NCBI GenBank assembly: GCA_029204225.1
Contig: CM055095.1
Span: 32,799,732-32,863,731, forward strand
Reading direction: 5' to 3'
Length of the DNA stretch: 64,000 bases
Source of the DNA: Diphasiastrum complanatum
Taxonomy: Eukaryota; Streptophyta; Lycopodiopsida; Lycopodiales; Lycopodiaceae
Positions 11,880 to 24,100 of the stretch are shown here, in pieces (the first letter of the stretch is position 1; each line of letters opens with the position of its first letter). The notes beneath the pieces were generated by a model that had not been told where the DNA came from, did no database searches, and saw only the letters and a program-made list of their open reading frames with translations. A program made the position numbers and the translations under genes.

Positions 11880-12715
11880 ACCATCAGATGTTCAAACATC
11901 TACTTCTTTGTTCCCACAGGTTACTCAAATCAGAGGCAGTGAGCAACAATCCAAAAAAAGCTTCACAGAAGTTCATCTGCATGCATCACTTACTCCATGT
12001 CTTTATCGATTTTTCTAGAGAATCGGAAATCTACAAGATCCATTCTATGTTTTCAGTTCTCAGTTCGCATGAAACACAAGAGGACTCGTCTAGAAAAACC
12101 TTAAATCCTCACATGCAAACCATAAATTCGAGATTTCCAGCAACAGTCAATCTATTCAATCAGGATAAATCTATTCCTCGTCAATCTATCAATAAACATC
12201 TTGCTGCCAAATCTGAATCAAATTGTCCAAAACACTATGGACTTATGCATCTAAAAAAATAGATTAAACAAGAAAGTGGATCTATTCAGGCATATCATTC
12301 TACTTCAAACGGAAATATTTCCAAGGCTTCAGAAAATAAGAATGGATTCCTCACTAATCCACAACATCTCTAAACAAATCAAACAAGAAGAAGTGCACTC
12401 TACCACCAAATTTGAAAAGCATGCTTCAACCAAGAATTAGTGAATCCAATCCCAATTTTCCTTGAAAAAACAGTACACCATCCAGGATGTAAATCCAAGT
12501 GCGTTCCAATTCCCATTTGATGTAGAATTCCTCTCCATCCCATCCAAAAACCGCATCTTAGTTGGGCTTTGATACGAATGTAAAGACCACTAGGGAAAAC
12601 CCCTAAGATGAGGATAGGAAAACACAAGAGAGACTGTGGAGCAAAACCACCCAACCAATACTAGATCCCTCCTGGAGATACCCCCTGGATCTAGCCCCCA
12701 AGCCATGCCATCATC
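11880..12715 (-). mobile_element. Antisense fragment of the 490-bp-LTR non-autonomous element
   Basis: Reads as the reverse complement of the 5' part of the element at 42153-45622. The end of the LTR lies at about 12577-12715 (agccatgcc ... ctagggaa), a mutated primer-binding site follows (rc 'gctttgatacga' near 12570), then the internal leader down to about 11880. Landmarks such as 'gtggtagagtgc', 'agattgactgttgctgg' and 'cacaagagg' occur in matching order. It is truncated at 12715, where copia pol sequence of opposite orientation begins. Confidence 0.8.
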
Positions 12716-14277
12716 AAGGACCCCACAACAAAATGGAGTGGCTGAAAGGAAGAATAGGACTTTATGTGAAAGTTCCAAAGCCATGAGGTTAAGTGCTAAT
12801 CTTGACGAACCATTTTGGGATCAAGCTTTGTTGTGTGCCAATTTCTTGTGCAATAGGTGGCCGAGTGCTATTTTGGATGGAAGGACACCTTTTGAGATGC
12901 TATTCAAGAGTAGGCCAAGTGTCAACTTTCTAAGAACCTTTGGATGCACATGCTATGTCAACATTACTCTTGTTGATAGGACCAAGGAGGATCCATCTTC
13001 AATAAGAGGTATTTTTGTTGGACATAGTGAGGTGAGTAAAGCCTACAAGGTTTACATTCCTTCTACTAACAAAGTGATTGCTGGTAGAGATGTCATCTTT
13101 GATGAGGGGAACATTCCAAAAGTGTCTTCAAGCATTGTTGATGGTGATCTGGATGGATCTAACATTCTTGATGTTGATGAAAAGGATCCTACTTTGGATG
13201 GTGATGATGATGGACCTTCATCAAGTCAAAAGCCAAAGAGAACATCAAGGGAAAGACAAGTATGGTAAGCATTCGAGTCATCATCTCACTTGCTACACTT
13301 TATGGATGGGATCTATGGCAAATGGACATTTGGAATGCATTCTTGAATGGTGATCTTGAGGAGGAAGTGTACATGGAGCAACCCGAGAGTTACATTTCAT
13401 CAACAAAGCCAAATCATGTGTGTCTACTACAAAAGAGCTTGTATGGCCTTAAGCAAGAACCAAGGAGTTCGTATGCTAAGCTTAACACTTTTTTACTCTC
13501 TCAAGGCTTTGTTATGAGTGAGTATGATCATTCACTTTATTATAGGTTTGCTGGAATGATGTTACCATCTTGCTAATCTATGTGGATGATATCATCTTGA
13601 GTGGTGGACACAATCAAGATGTGGAGGATATCAAGAATGCTCTTAAGAAGGAGTTTCAGGTGCATGATCTTGGTAACTTGCATTAGATTCTGGGAATAGA
13701 AGTCAATAGATCTTCTCAATCTACTTTCATTTCTAAATAGAAGTATGTTAATTCTATTCTAGAAAGATTTCATATGGTAGATGCAAAAGCTAGTGATACA
13801 CCTATGGAGTCTCATGTAAAGCTAACTATAAGAGGTAATGAAAGATCCTTCAAGGACATTACTCTCTATAGGAAGCTAGTTAGTTCACTCATATATCTAA
13901 CCATTACTAGACCAGATCTAAGCTATTGTGTTGGAAGATTGAGTCGATTCATGCAAGATCCTAGTGAGGTGCATTGGAGCTAGAAAAGCGAGTTTTGAGG
14001 TATATCATTGGAACTCGAGATTTTGGCATATTGTATGAGGGATCTTCACCTGATCTTTTTGGATTTTCAGATTTGGACTATGCTAGAGGTGTAATGGATA
14101 GGAAATCCATTAGTGCTCATTGTATTTTCATAGGCGATGGAGCTATATCATGGATGTCGAAGAAACAAGCCACTATCTCATTGTCATCTAGTGAGGCCGA
14201 GTACAAAGCTCTTACACATTGCACAAAGGAGATGGTATGGATCAAGAGGATTGTTGTGGATCATAGTATATATTGGA
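12716..14277 (+). pseudogene. Broken Ty1/copia pol fragment
   Basis: Starts inside the integrase core (TPQQNGVAERKNRTL, carrying the last acidic residue of the DDE triad) and continues through the integrase C-terminus (EDPSSIRGIFVG), a reverse transcriptase lacking its first ~100 residues but retaining 'YVDDI', and RNase H (SSSEAEYKAL). Damage: a deletion of the RT start at about 13268, a frameshift near 13560, in-frame stops near 13684, 13738 and 13981, and truncation at 14277. It is related to, but clearly diverged from, the intact copia at 19677. An open frame joining antisense LTR sequence to integrase at 12636 is fortuitous. Confidence 0.9.
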
Positions 14278-14440
14278 GGGTAAGTGGTGGGCCCTTGCTC
14301 TCCCTTACAATAAAAAACATAGATTCCATATATAATTTGAATTTGAATTTAGACAATAGATGCTTTGAGAGCTTTTAAATTGAGAAGCAATTGCATAGTT
14401 TGAAATGGACCAAGGTCGCTTCCATGTGAATATATTTGGT
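14278..14440 (+). repeat. Dispersed repeat, copy 2
   Basis: Second copy of the repeat at 3368-3572, starting exactly where copia RNase H similarity stops. It shows that the 3' end of the copia fragment was replaced by another repeat. Confidence 0.65.
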
Positions 14441-14992
14441 ATCTAGTGATTTGTATGCTATATTGCTAGTGCATTTATTGGCGTTGGTGCTCAATGCTAC
14501 CTACAATGCAAGCTTGCTTTTGGAGGTCACTTTGAGACTTTCCCTTCTCAATTCAAACCATACCTAGTGGTCTTTAAAAGAACAATAAGAGCTTTTATCA
14601 TACATCTGTTTTGGAATCCGTTATCATGCAAAAGCACTGGTGAATATTTCTTGCTTTGAAAGTGTTCATTGATTTTATTGGCATAGTGCACCAAGAAGCC
14701 ATGAGGCATCCTCCTATGTCTTCTATGTTCAGATCAATATGGATAAGGTCCAAAGAGAGTCACATGAATGGACTGATGTTCCTACTCCTGTTAGTATGGT
14801 TTCAAAACCTCCAACCCCATTGAAACTAAGAGTGGAAAAGCTACATAAATTACTAATGCACATTGCAGCTTTGGAATATCTACCAAATCTATAATAGTAG
14901 TTGTAGTTCCACATTAATAGGGTTCTAGTCCAAGTAATATTAGACGAAACAAGGGTCCATATACAGATTGTCATGTGCTTTTAGTACATCAG

Positions 14993-16733
14993 TGACACTT
15001 TATAATATCCAATGTAAGCTTTGTAGGCCCAAAAGGAGTCATTAGCCTTACAAACAAGGCAGTTCCCTCTTTAGGCCCTCCAAAGTAATTAATAAGGATA
15101 ATAGGCCAATAAGGGCTCAATGTAGACTAAATAATACTTAACAAGGGCTAACTATCCCTCAAAATAGGTATGTATAGTTAAATTAGAGCATTGTCTATAA
15201 ATAAGCAAGAGACACCATTTTGATAATCTTTTGGCTCATTTGCAAAGGAGAACTCTAAGCTTCCTCTTTGTGAATGTGAGCCCTAGGACTTCCATTGCTG
15301 GTGAATCTAATCAATGGGGACAACATGTGTCATATGGAGACTGTATGGAACAAAACGAAAAAGATTTTGATGATTATGATGATCAACAAGCTTACTAGAT
15401 GAGTTCACATGCCCCAAGTAATGGTGTTAATAGCAGTGATAGTGACAATGAGCCAAATTCACATCAATCAAAACGTCATCACTACCAATATCCTCATTTG
15501 GACCCATCTTCCCAACCTATGGTGGAAACTATGATGGTGTAGAGACATCTTCAATCACATCCAAGTAGTGGCCATGACAAGATTCTACTTGTAGGAACAT
15601 ACCTTGATGGATCTGCAAAAATCTGGTGGCAATATTGGATGCTATTACAATGATTTTTATCAAATAATAAGCAAATATGGTTATTCAGTGGAGCATCAAT
15701 ACAATGAAATATATTTTAGGCTTGAAGCCTGGAGCTTGCTTATCTAAGGATATAGACTAATTTCATTATTTTACATAAGATTTGATGTTCGCACTATAGA
15801 ATATGAACTGAATAATGGTCAACGTGAAACTGAGTTCTCAACACCACTACAACGCACTATACAGATATAATAGTTGCTAGAAATAAGACAACTAAGGAAG
15901 GAAGGAAAGAGATGGTTCAAGAATATGATGATGTAGTTACAAAAGTTGAAGGATAAAGATAAAACACACATAATTCAATTGGGAAAAACTTTTAATCTAG
16001 GAATGCGAGGAAATGATTGGTCATGTGATTTTGATGATTTTTCATTAACATCATCGGAAGATTGTTCAGACGTGCAAAAAGATAAAGAACAATGAGCAAT
16101 CCTATATGATCAGCAATTTATATCTATAGAAGTTGAAGGATCAATCACAACTTTATTAATCAAGGTGATTAAACAACATGGATTGTTTAATACAATGGAA
16201 GAGCTAGATATAATGAAAAGACAGAAGTCTAAAATTGGGTAAATCATCCAAGTCGCATGATGTCGAGGAAGCAGACAAAGAGGATATTGTGGTGATATAC
16301 TATGTCCATTCCTTACAAATTGGTTGCCAACAAGCAATATGGTGCTTCATCTGTCTCTTCTTCGACCATCATCTTTTTCTACATGGGAGCATATATTGCA
16401 AATTGAAGCTATCAGTTGGATATAGTTCATACAGTTTGAGATCGGCAACAACATGACATGTTGTTGGACATGACATCCCTAGTCATGACTACTTAAATTA
16501 TAGATTTGGAGCATTCAAGCTTTATCAAACAAGCGTCTTCATTTTTTAGGACAAAAATGTTTAAGTAGGGGGAGTTTCATGTACTCTATGGAATCCTAAG
16601 CCTTTTAGGCCCAAAAGGAGCTATTAGCCTTAGGAACAATGTGGTTCCCTCTTTAGGCCCTCCAATTAATAAGGATAATAGGCCAATAATGGCCCAATGT
16701 TTGAGACTAGATGATACTTAACAAGGGCTAACA
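14993..16733 (+). mobile_element. Remnant LTR retrotransposon with gag-like trace
   Basis: Two related segments in direct orientation: about 14993-15171 (begins TGACACTTTATAAT) and about 16580-16733 (begins TGTACTCTATGG), sharing 'ggcccaaaaggag', 'ttccctctttaggccctcc' and 'cttaacaagggctaac'. A purine-rich run, 'aagtagggggag' (16564-16575), sits just before the second, like a polypurine tract. Between them a short frame near 15590-15645 reads 'GTYLDGSAKIWWQYW', reminiscent of gypsy gag. The right LTR looks truncated. Family assignment is tentative. Confidence 0.55.
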
Positions 16734-16739
16734 TGAGTA

Positions 16740-17480
16740 GAATGTCTTGCAACAAATTTTTTGTCTTGCATGCCTTATTTTTGTATTTCTTTGCTATGTT
16801 TCATACACTATTTTGCTTGTGAGGCCTTATAGATGTGAAAGGTTTTTTAAGCTAATTGTAATCTTGTTAACATCACAAGATTACCAGATTAAGCAAATTT
16901 TTGTTACAAATATCATGCTCATTAAAAGCATTGGTTGCATCAACTGGCATAGAGCATGAGCTGCATTGAGAGTAGCAGGTAGAATATGAAAACTTTTTGA
17001 CTTTGCAAAATTTTGCCAACTTTTTTTACTTCTAGCTTTTCTTTAGCTTTGTTGACTATTCAACTTTGCTAACTTTTTTGACCTTTGTGCAAACTTTGGC
17101 GACTTTTTTGACCTTTAACTCAGATATGATAGTTAGACAAAGGCATTACTTGCAAAACGCAAGTTTTTCAATGTAAGTTGACCAGAATCCAAACTGTGTA
17201 AATCTGATGCATATTGTATATGTTGAGGACATAATAGGGTGCTTATTGTATATTTTTATCAAAATCTAGCTTTATTCAAAATATGCTTTGTATTGGATTG
17301 TGAATTGATCTTGCATGGCTATCATTGCCTATATGGTTTTCATTCAATTTTTTTCCTCATTCAGTCATCTTGGATTCATTTCATGTAACGGATTTTTAGA
17401 GTATTTTCTTTTTTTCTCATTACAACTAAAGTTTCATATTGCTTCAATGTGAACTTTGATGTGCCACGATTGCAATCATT
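16740..17480. other. Low-complexity AT-rich spacer
   Basis: Runs of 'actttttgac' and 'actttg' recur between about 16990 and 17125. No gene recognised. Confidence 0.4.
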
Positions 17481-17484
17481 GGAT

Positions 17485-17830
17485 TGTGTTAGCAGATTCC
17501 AGAGAATCCCCAGATGCCGATCCAATCTGAAAACATAGAGCATCTCTCACCCAAGACCGAGGAGGTCTCAGAAGGAGGAGAGCAGGAGAAGTTGAGAGCC
17601 GGGGATTACTAGCTAGGATTACAGATTGTTTCCATGTGAGCCTACATGGTGAATCCCAGAGAAGGAACGACCATGTAGGAGCTAGTTACATTCCTAGGCA
17701 ATGTATATAAATGGAGACCCCTCTTAAATAAAAGTCGAGTGAGCCACCTTTTGATGGACATGGGCAGCCCTCTTGCTTATTTAAGTATAACTAGATTTTA
17801 GTACGTTCATATTATTTTATCAAACTTGTA
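17485..17830 (+). mobile_element. Possible solo LTR or LTR fragment
   Basis: GC-richer block beginning TGTTAGCAGATTCC, with a TATA-like 'tgtatataaatgg' (about 17701-17713) followed about 15 bp later by 'aaataaaag'; promoter followed by polyadenylation signal is typical of an LTR U3-R. No convincing right boundary or target duplication was found. It lies just beyond the 3' part of the CACTA transposase remnant. Confidence 0.35.
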
Positions 17831-17888
17831 TTAGAAAAAAAACACGCAATTTCATAAGATATCAATGTAAACAAAAAAAATTAAGTAC

Positions 17889-19676
17889 CTGACAACGGAT
17901 GCTAATTTGTAAATGGCATCACAAAGTTGATCAGTTAGACAGCCACGAATACACATTGGAAATATGTACTCGACCATCTTCAACCAATCATGAGATTTTA
18001 GACCATGGAGCTTTTCTTCAGCTATGAATGATGTTTGTAGTGAATGAGCAAAATCTGTTGGTGTTCTCATCTCGCAAATGACTGACCATACATACTTATA
18101 CTCTTCTTTCGTAAGAATCCAAGGGGCTCTTGGGATACTATAGGTATTTCCATCAGTACATAATTTTGGCCAATACTCTTTTTTTGTTTTTGATTCTTGT
18201 AGATCATGTCTGGCGAAAATATTGTCTTTGTCGCCCACCAATGTTTCCATATTGATTCACCCACATTTTTGAATATGTGCATAGGATCAGGCAAGTGATT
18301 AATCAAAAGGTTATTCCAATATGGTAAACAGTGAAAGATGGATAGTCTTTTCATACCATTGATTGGCTTAGTCTCGGATTCAATCCACAGTTTGTGCCAA
18401 TCTGCCACGGACATTCTCTTTGGAGGCATTCTTGTTTTTTATCTTCCTCCAAAGCCTCTTCTATGAGCATTTCTAAATGGATGATTTTCATCATGCAAGT
18501 ACTTGCGATGACTTTCATACACAATTTTGTTATAATGACGTGAGTGTCGAGCATCAATATTTGGTCCACAAATGAGACACATGTGATATCCAGAAGTTGT
18601 AAAACTTAAAAGGATCAAATCCAATTCGTGTTATAAATAGAATTCTTTTAAGGAATAAATATTGCATGCATAAAAAAAAAATATACAAACATTACAAGTG
18701 ATTTCATTTTATAGTCACCTGAACAATCGCCCAATCCTGGATAGTCATGCATAGTCCACATTAAAATCGCACACAACAAAAATGTTTTGTCTTGAAGTGG
18801 ACGTGAGATGTCATATGCTTGGACTCCCTTCCATAGTAGTTCTAGTTCTTCAATCAATGGTGCAAAGTAGATATCCATATTTTTTACTTTATGTTTTCTA
18901 GGAATTGGAAGTGCTAGCATGAGATATCCTTTTTTAATGCTTAGCCAAGGTGGAATGTTATAGTTGACCAACACCACTGGCCAAGTAGACCACGTGCTTG
19001 ACATTTTTCCAAAGGGGTTAACCCCGTCTGTTGCATGTCCAAATCTTATATTTCTTGTTTCACTTGCGAAACATGGATATTCTTTGTCAATGTGTTTCCA
19101 TGCAGGAGAATCGGAGGGTACTCTCATGATCTCATCCGAAGAACGATAACTAGCATGCCAATCCAAAAGTTCTGCAAGAGACTTGCAACGAAACAATCGT
19201 TGCAATCGTTGGATTATTGAAAAGTGTCGTAACACCTTGCATGGGATAGTGGTCCCTTGTAAGTCATCTCGATATCGAGGAGTATCGCATATAGGACAAG
19301 CTTTAACCCTCGATACTCACCACGATATAAGATGCAATCTTTTGGACAAGCATGATGCAATGTATAGTCCATTCCCATTGCACTCAACATTTTCCGTGCC
19401 TCACCTCTTGTCTCTAACATAGTGTTTCCTTCTAGGAGTAGTTTGCCCAATAACCTGTACATAATGAAATGAATTTTCATAATATAAAATAAAAGATCGT
19501 TTAGCCAACTAAAACATTTGAACAACACATCTATTAAATTCTTTAAAAAAAATCTCAATCTTATTTACCCAAATAAGGATGTAGCACTTGTATCACTCCA
19601 TTCATATTTTGCTTGGAGGTTCAATATAAGCAACGAAGCGGTCGAACGAGATGTCTTTGCTCCAGGATATAATGGT
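17889..19676 (-). pseudogene. TNP2-type CACTA transposase segment
   Basis: TNP2 landmarks in order: 'LYPGAKTS' just inside the copia junction, 'HHACPKDCILYRGEY', a CPIC zinc pair in a shifted frame, 'PSDSPAWKHIDKEYP', 'ATDGVNPFG' with the first catalytic Asp, 'WPVVLVNYNIPPWLSIKKGY', 'LMWTMHDYPGLG', 'GYHMCLICG', 'LPYWNNLLINHLPDPMHI', 'DNIFARHDL' and 'GLKSHDW'. One-base frameshifts near 19300 and 18245 and a TAA at 18439 make it non-functional. DDE transposase of the CACTA superfamily; cut-and-paste mobility is family knowledge. Confidence 0.9.
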
Positions 19677-20358
19677 TGTTAAAAATTCACAATTCTAGCT
19701 TGACTAGTTTTGGTCATATGACTTGTAAATAGTTAGATGGTCATGATGTGGCTTGTCACACATGCCAAATAGCATAGGATTCCATTCATAAGGATGTTCT
19801 CAAGTAGACCTAAGTGTTAGAACCTTTGGAATGAGTCCAAATTATGCTTAGATACAAGGGAGAAAAAATAGGAGCTATTTTTGGTAATTTTTGCATTGTT
19901 GAGGGATCTCCAAGATTCCAACCCTAACTTGGTAGGGATGAAAGATCCACCAAAATTAGCATTAGGGATAGGTTTAGGGCTACTCATACCTGCCCAAAAC
20001 CGTGATGGATCATGTATATATAGGTGATGATATCTCACCAAAATCAATCAAGCAATTTCATGTTTTTTCTCTCATAATGGTGCAATTGCTCTCTATGTTC
20101 ATAATTGTTTGAGTACTTGTGATTACTAATGATTATAGGATTGAATGTAGGTCTGGTGTACAGTACTCAGACTGTGGGAGGCCGTACTTTCACACGTGTG
20201 AAGCCTTCTTCAAGGATTTGGGCCATTTAGTGAGGTTCAAGCATAGATTTTTGATGGATTTTGATGGTTTAACTTGTGCTAATCTTATGAAATCATAATC
20301 TATTGTTTCCCTCATCATTTCAAGTGTTTTAGAATCCTTATTTGCTGTAATTTTTACA
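19677..20358 (+). repeat. Left LTR of the copia element
   Basis: Begins TGTTAAAAATTC and ends TTTTTACA (TG...CA). Contains a TATA box (20015-20022) and a palindrome CACACGTGTG (20191-20200). Confidence 0.97.
20015..20022 (+). promoter_or_regulatory. TATA box in the copia LTR
   Basis: TATATATA about 340 bp into the LTR; the natural candidate for the pol II promoter driving the element's genomic RNA. The same sequence is present in the right LTR. Confidence 0.6.
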
Positions 20359-20371
20359 TGGTATCAGAGCC
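20359..20371 (+). other. Primer-binding site (initiator tRNA-Met)
   Basis: TGGTATCAGAGCC directly follows the LTR end; complementary to the 3' end of plant initiator tRNA-Met, the usual copia primer. Confidence 0.92.
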
Positions 20372-21169
20372 TAAAGGCTGAAATGAGCTAAATCCTTGGT
20401 TTGCATTCAATTTGATCACAATTTTTGATCTAAATCTTGTGTAGATTGGATCTTAGCATCTAGTATTGATTCTAGAACTCAAAGTGAGTCAAATACATTG
20501 GATATTGGTGTTGTGTGACTTCATTTGCAGGTGTTTAGGTGTCTAAAACCAGAGGCAAAGTTGAATTCAATTCACATTACCAAGATAGCAAGTTTTGCTT
20601 GCTCCAAGCATTGATTTCTAAGCGAGTTTTGGAGGTGATTTCATAGAGAAGGCTTTCTAGCATTCAAGGAGAGGGAAGATCAGAGTTTTGGGGACTCTTC
20701 AAGGCTGTTATAAGGTGTAGTAGGCACCTCCTAAAGTGATTTAGGTTCAGTCCAACCATTGCTTGACTTATGCACCAAATTAGATCAATTTTTCATCAAT
20801 TTTGATCATTTTTTGCTTGTGATTGGATAGTAGATTGTGTTGCATCCTCATTAAGTTCCATTTAGATCTTTTACAAGTGATTTTGGAAGTATATTAGGTT
20901 GCTGAAATTCACTCTTGATCAGATCATTTGGAAGCTTTAATGTTCTTTATAGAAAGAGGGGCAATTCTACTAGTATTGTCTACTTCAATCAAGCAAGTGC
21001 ATTGTTTCTAGTATTCTATGATTTGATTTTGTTAGAGATCATTCTTAGATCTTTATAGGAAGTCTATTACTGATCTTTTCAGGTCCCTAAGAAGTGGGAT
21101 AAGGTAGACCTTCAATCAAATCAATAGAAGTAACCTTCATTTGTGTCAAGTCCTTGATTAGGAGACTAG

Positions 21170-24100
21170 ATGGCATCTATAAATGCATATCTTTTGGATA
21201 CTAATGAAAGGCTCAACAAAACTAACTATTCCATATGGAAAGTTAGAATGGAATCTATCATGATCATGCAAGATCTGATGGAAATTGTAAATGGTAAGGA
21301 GGGTGAACCTATTCATCCTCAAGAAAAAGCCAAATACATCAAGAGGTGCAATGTTGCACTACATTGCATAAAAATGAATGTTGCAAATGAACTCTTAAGA
21401 GAGGTAGGAGATTGCACTTCAGCTCAAGATGCTTGGGAGACTTTGCACAAGGTCTATGAATCCAAGAACCAAACTAGAATGTTAGCTTTGAAGAATCAAA
21501 TCTATAGAAGCTATCAAAAGAAAGGAGAGAGTGCACATACTTTTGTCCTAAGAGTAAAAGAATTGAACAAAGAGCTAGCCTTTATAGGTGAACCTATCAA
21601 GGATGAAGAGCTTGTTCAACTCATATTGAATGGACTAAGCTTTGAATTTGACAATTTGGTTCAGGGATATGCAATTATGGGTAAGCTACCCATACTTGAA
21701 GAACTCCAAGGCACGCTCATGGCCGAGGAATCAAGAAGGAGCCAAATGCAAGAGAGGATGGATAGGCTTTCCATCCAAGGTGGAGATGACCAAGCTCTCT
21801 TCACCAAAGGCAAAGGCAAGTCCAAAGGCAAAGGATCAACATTCAAGAAGTCTACAAAGCTTGAGGATCAAGAAGGACCCCCAAAGGCATCTCCATCAAC
21901 CACCAAAGTCAAGAAGGACAAATCAAAGGTGAAGTGCTACTATTGTAGCAAGATGAGGCATTATGCCTCGGAATGCTTCAAGAGGAAGCAAGATCAAAGC
22001 CAAGCCAACATGAGCAAAGAGGAGGAGGAGGAGAGTTCACATGAGGACTCTCTCATGATGTCCATATTTTCTTCAACAAGCTTCAAAGGAGAAGATCCTT
22101 GGTGGATTGACTCGGGTGCTAGTTCACACATGACTAGTAAAAGGGAGTTTTTCTCTTCTCTCTTATCTTATGATGGACCTATAAAGTCTATCTATACAGC
22201 AAATGATGAAGCTTGTAAGATTGAAGGAGTTGGTAGCATTCCCCTTTGCTTAGGATCTTCCAAAAAGATCAACATAGAAGGTGTTTTGTACATTCCTACA
22301 ATAACAAAGAATCTACTAAGTGTTGGCCAAATGGTAGACAATGGTTTCAATGTTGACTTTGCTTCAAATGAATGTTTCATCAAGAAGAAGGGTAAGATAG
22401 TGGCTAAGGGCACTAGACTTGGCAAACTTTATAAGCTGGATGCATTTGTGGATACTAATGTTGTCATGTTGGCCGAGAAGAGCAAGATATCTACCTTTAC
22501 TTTATGGCACAAAAGACTTGGACATGTCAACTCGGGTTCCATGGAGGCTATGATCAAGGAGGAGTATGCTTTAGGCCTACCAAGGTCTATTGGGAAGGAA
22601 GACAAGGTTTGTGAAGCTTGTGCCTTATCCAAGGCACATAAGAAGGTGTTTCCTAACTCCATCACAAAGTCATCTCATCCTCTTGAACTCATACACTCGG
22701 ATGTGCACATTGCTAGCACCAAATCTAATGGAGGTTCATCCATGTTTTTAACCTTCATTGATGACTACTCAAGATATTGTTGGGTGTTCTTACTTTCCTT
22801 CAAGTCTCAAGTATTTGATACTTTTGTAAAGTTCAAGTTGTTTGTGGAAAAGCATCATAATCATAGCATCAAGATTCTTAGAAGTGACAATGGTGGAGAA
22901 TTCATCTCCAATGAGTTCAAGGCCTTTTGTGAGGAGGAAGGGATCAAGAAAGAGACTTCTTGTCCTTACACTCCTCAACAAAATGGAGTTGCTGAAAGAA
23001 GGAATAGAACATTATGTGAATGTTCTAAGGCTTTAAGATTAGATGCTTGTTTGCCCAAATCCTTTTGGGGTGAGTCTCTTGTATGTGCAAACTACTTGAT
23101 GAATAGGGTGTCTTGCAAAGCAATTGAAGGCAAAACTCCATATGAGATGTTGTATGGAAAGAAACCCAATCTTAATCACTTGAAAGTTTTTGGGTGTATA
23201 TGTTATGTGCATGTGCCATTGGAAACAAGAACCAAGGAGGATCCATCTTCCACAAGAGGGATCATGCTTGGATATGCAAGCTCAAGCAAGGGCTACAAAG
23301 TCTATCTCCCATCCTTGAACAAATTTGTTGTTTCAAGGGATGTCATCTTTGATGAACATCATATGCATATGCTTGAAGAAGGCTCAAGTGCTCCAACAAT
23401 CAAGAAGAAGATGGCCGAGGAGCAAGATCTTGGTTTTGAGGAGGAGCTCATGGAGGAGCAAGCACCAAACCCACCTATCACACCAAGGAGATCTTCAAGG
23501 GCAAAAGTGGAGCCATCAAGGCTCACATATCAAGGCAAAGGACAGCAAGTTGAGGGTATATCATCCACTTCTTATGCTTTATCTAGTTTTGAAGAACCGT
23601 CTAATGTTGAAGATGCATTGAACTCCAAAGAATGGTATAAAGCTATGTTGGATGAGTATGATGCCTTGATTGAGAATGAAACTTGGTTGCTTGTTGAGAG
23701 ACCTCAAAGGAATGTAATAGGATGCAAGTGGGTCTTCAAGCTTAAGTTGAATGCAAATGGGAGTGTTAACAAACATAAAGCAAGATTAGTTGCAAAAGGT
23801 TATGCTCAAGAGAGAGGGATAGACTATGAGGAAACTTTTGCACCCGTGGCCAAGATGGTCACAATAAGACTAATCATTGCACTTGCATCACATTTTGGAT
23901 GGATTCTATGTCAAATGGATGTCTCTAATGCTTTCTTGAATGGTTTTTTGGAAGAGGATATCTATATGGAGCAGCCACAAGGGTTCATCAAGCATGGAAT
24001 GGAGAACAAAGTATGCCATCTCCAAAGAAGCATCTATGGCTTGAAGCAAGCCTCGAGATCTTGGAATTCAAGACTACATTGCTATCTTATTTCACTTTCT

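Noticed and set aside
12636-12715. N-terminal 27 codons of a 210-codon frame into integrase
   Set aside because: They are antisense LTR sequence; the join is a fortuitous in-frame fusion.
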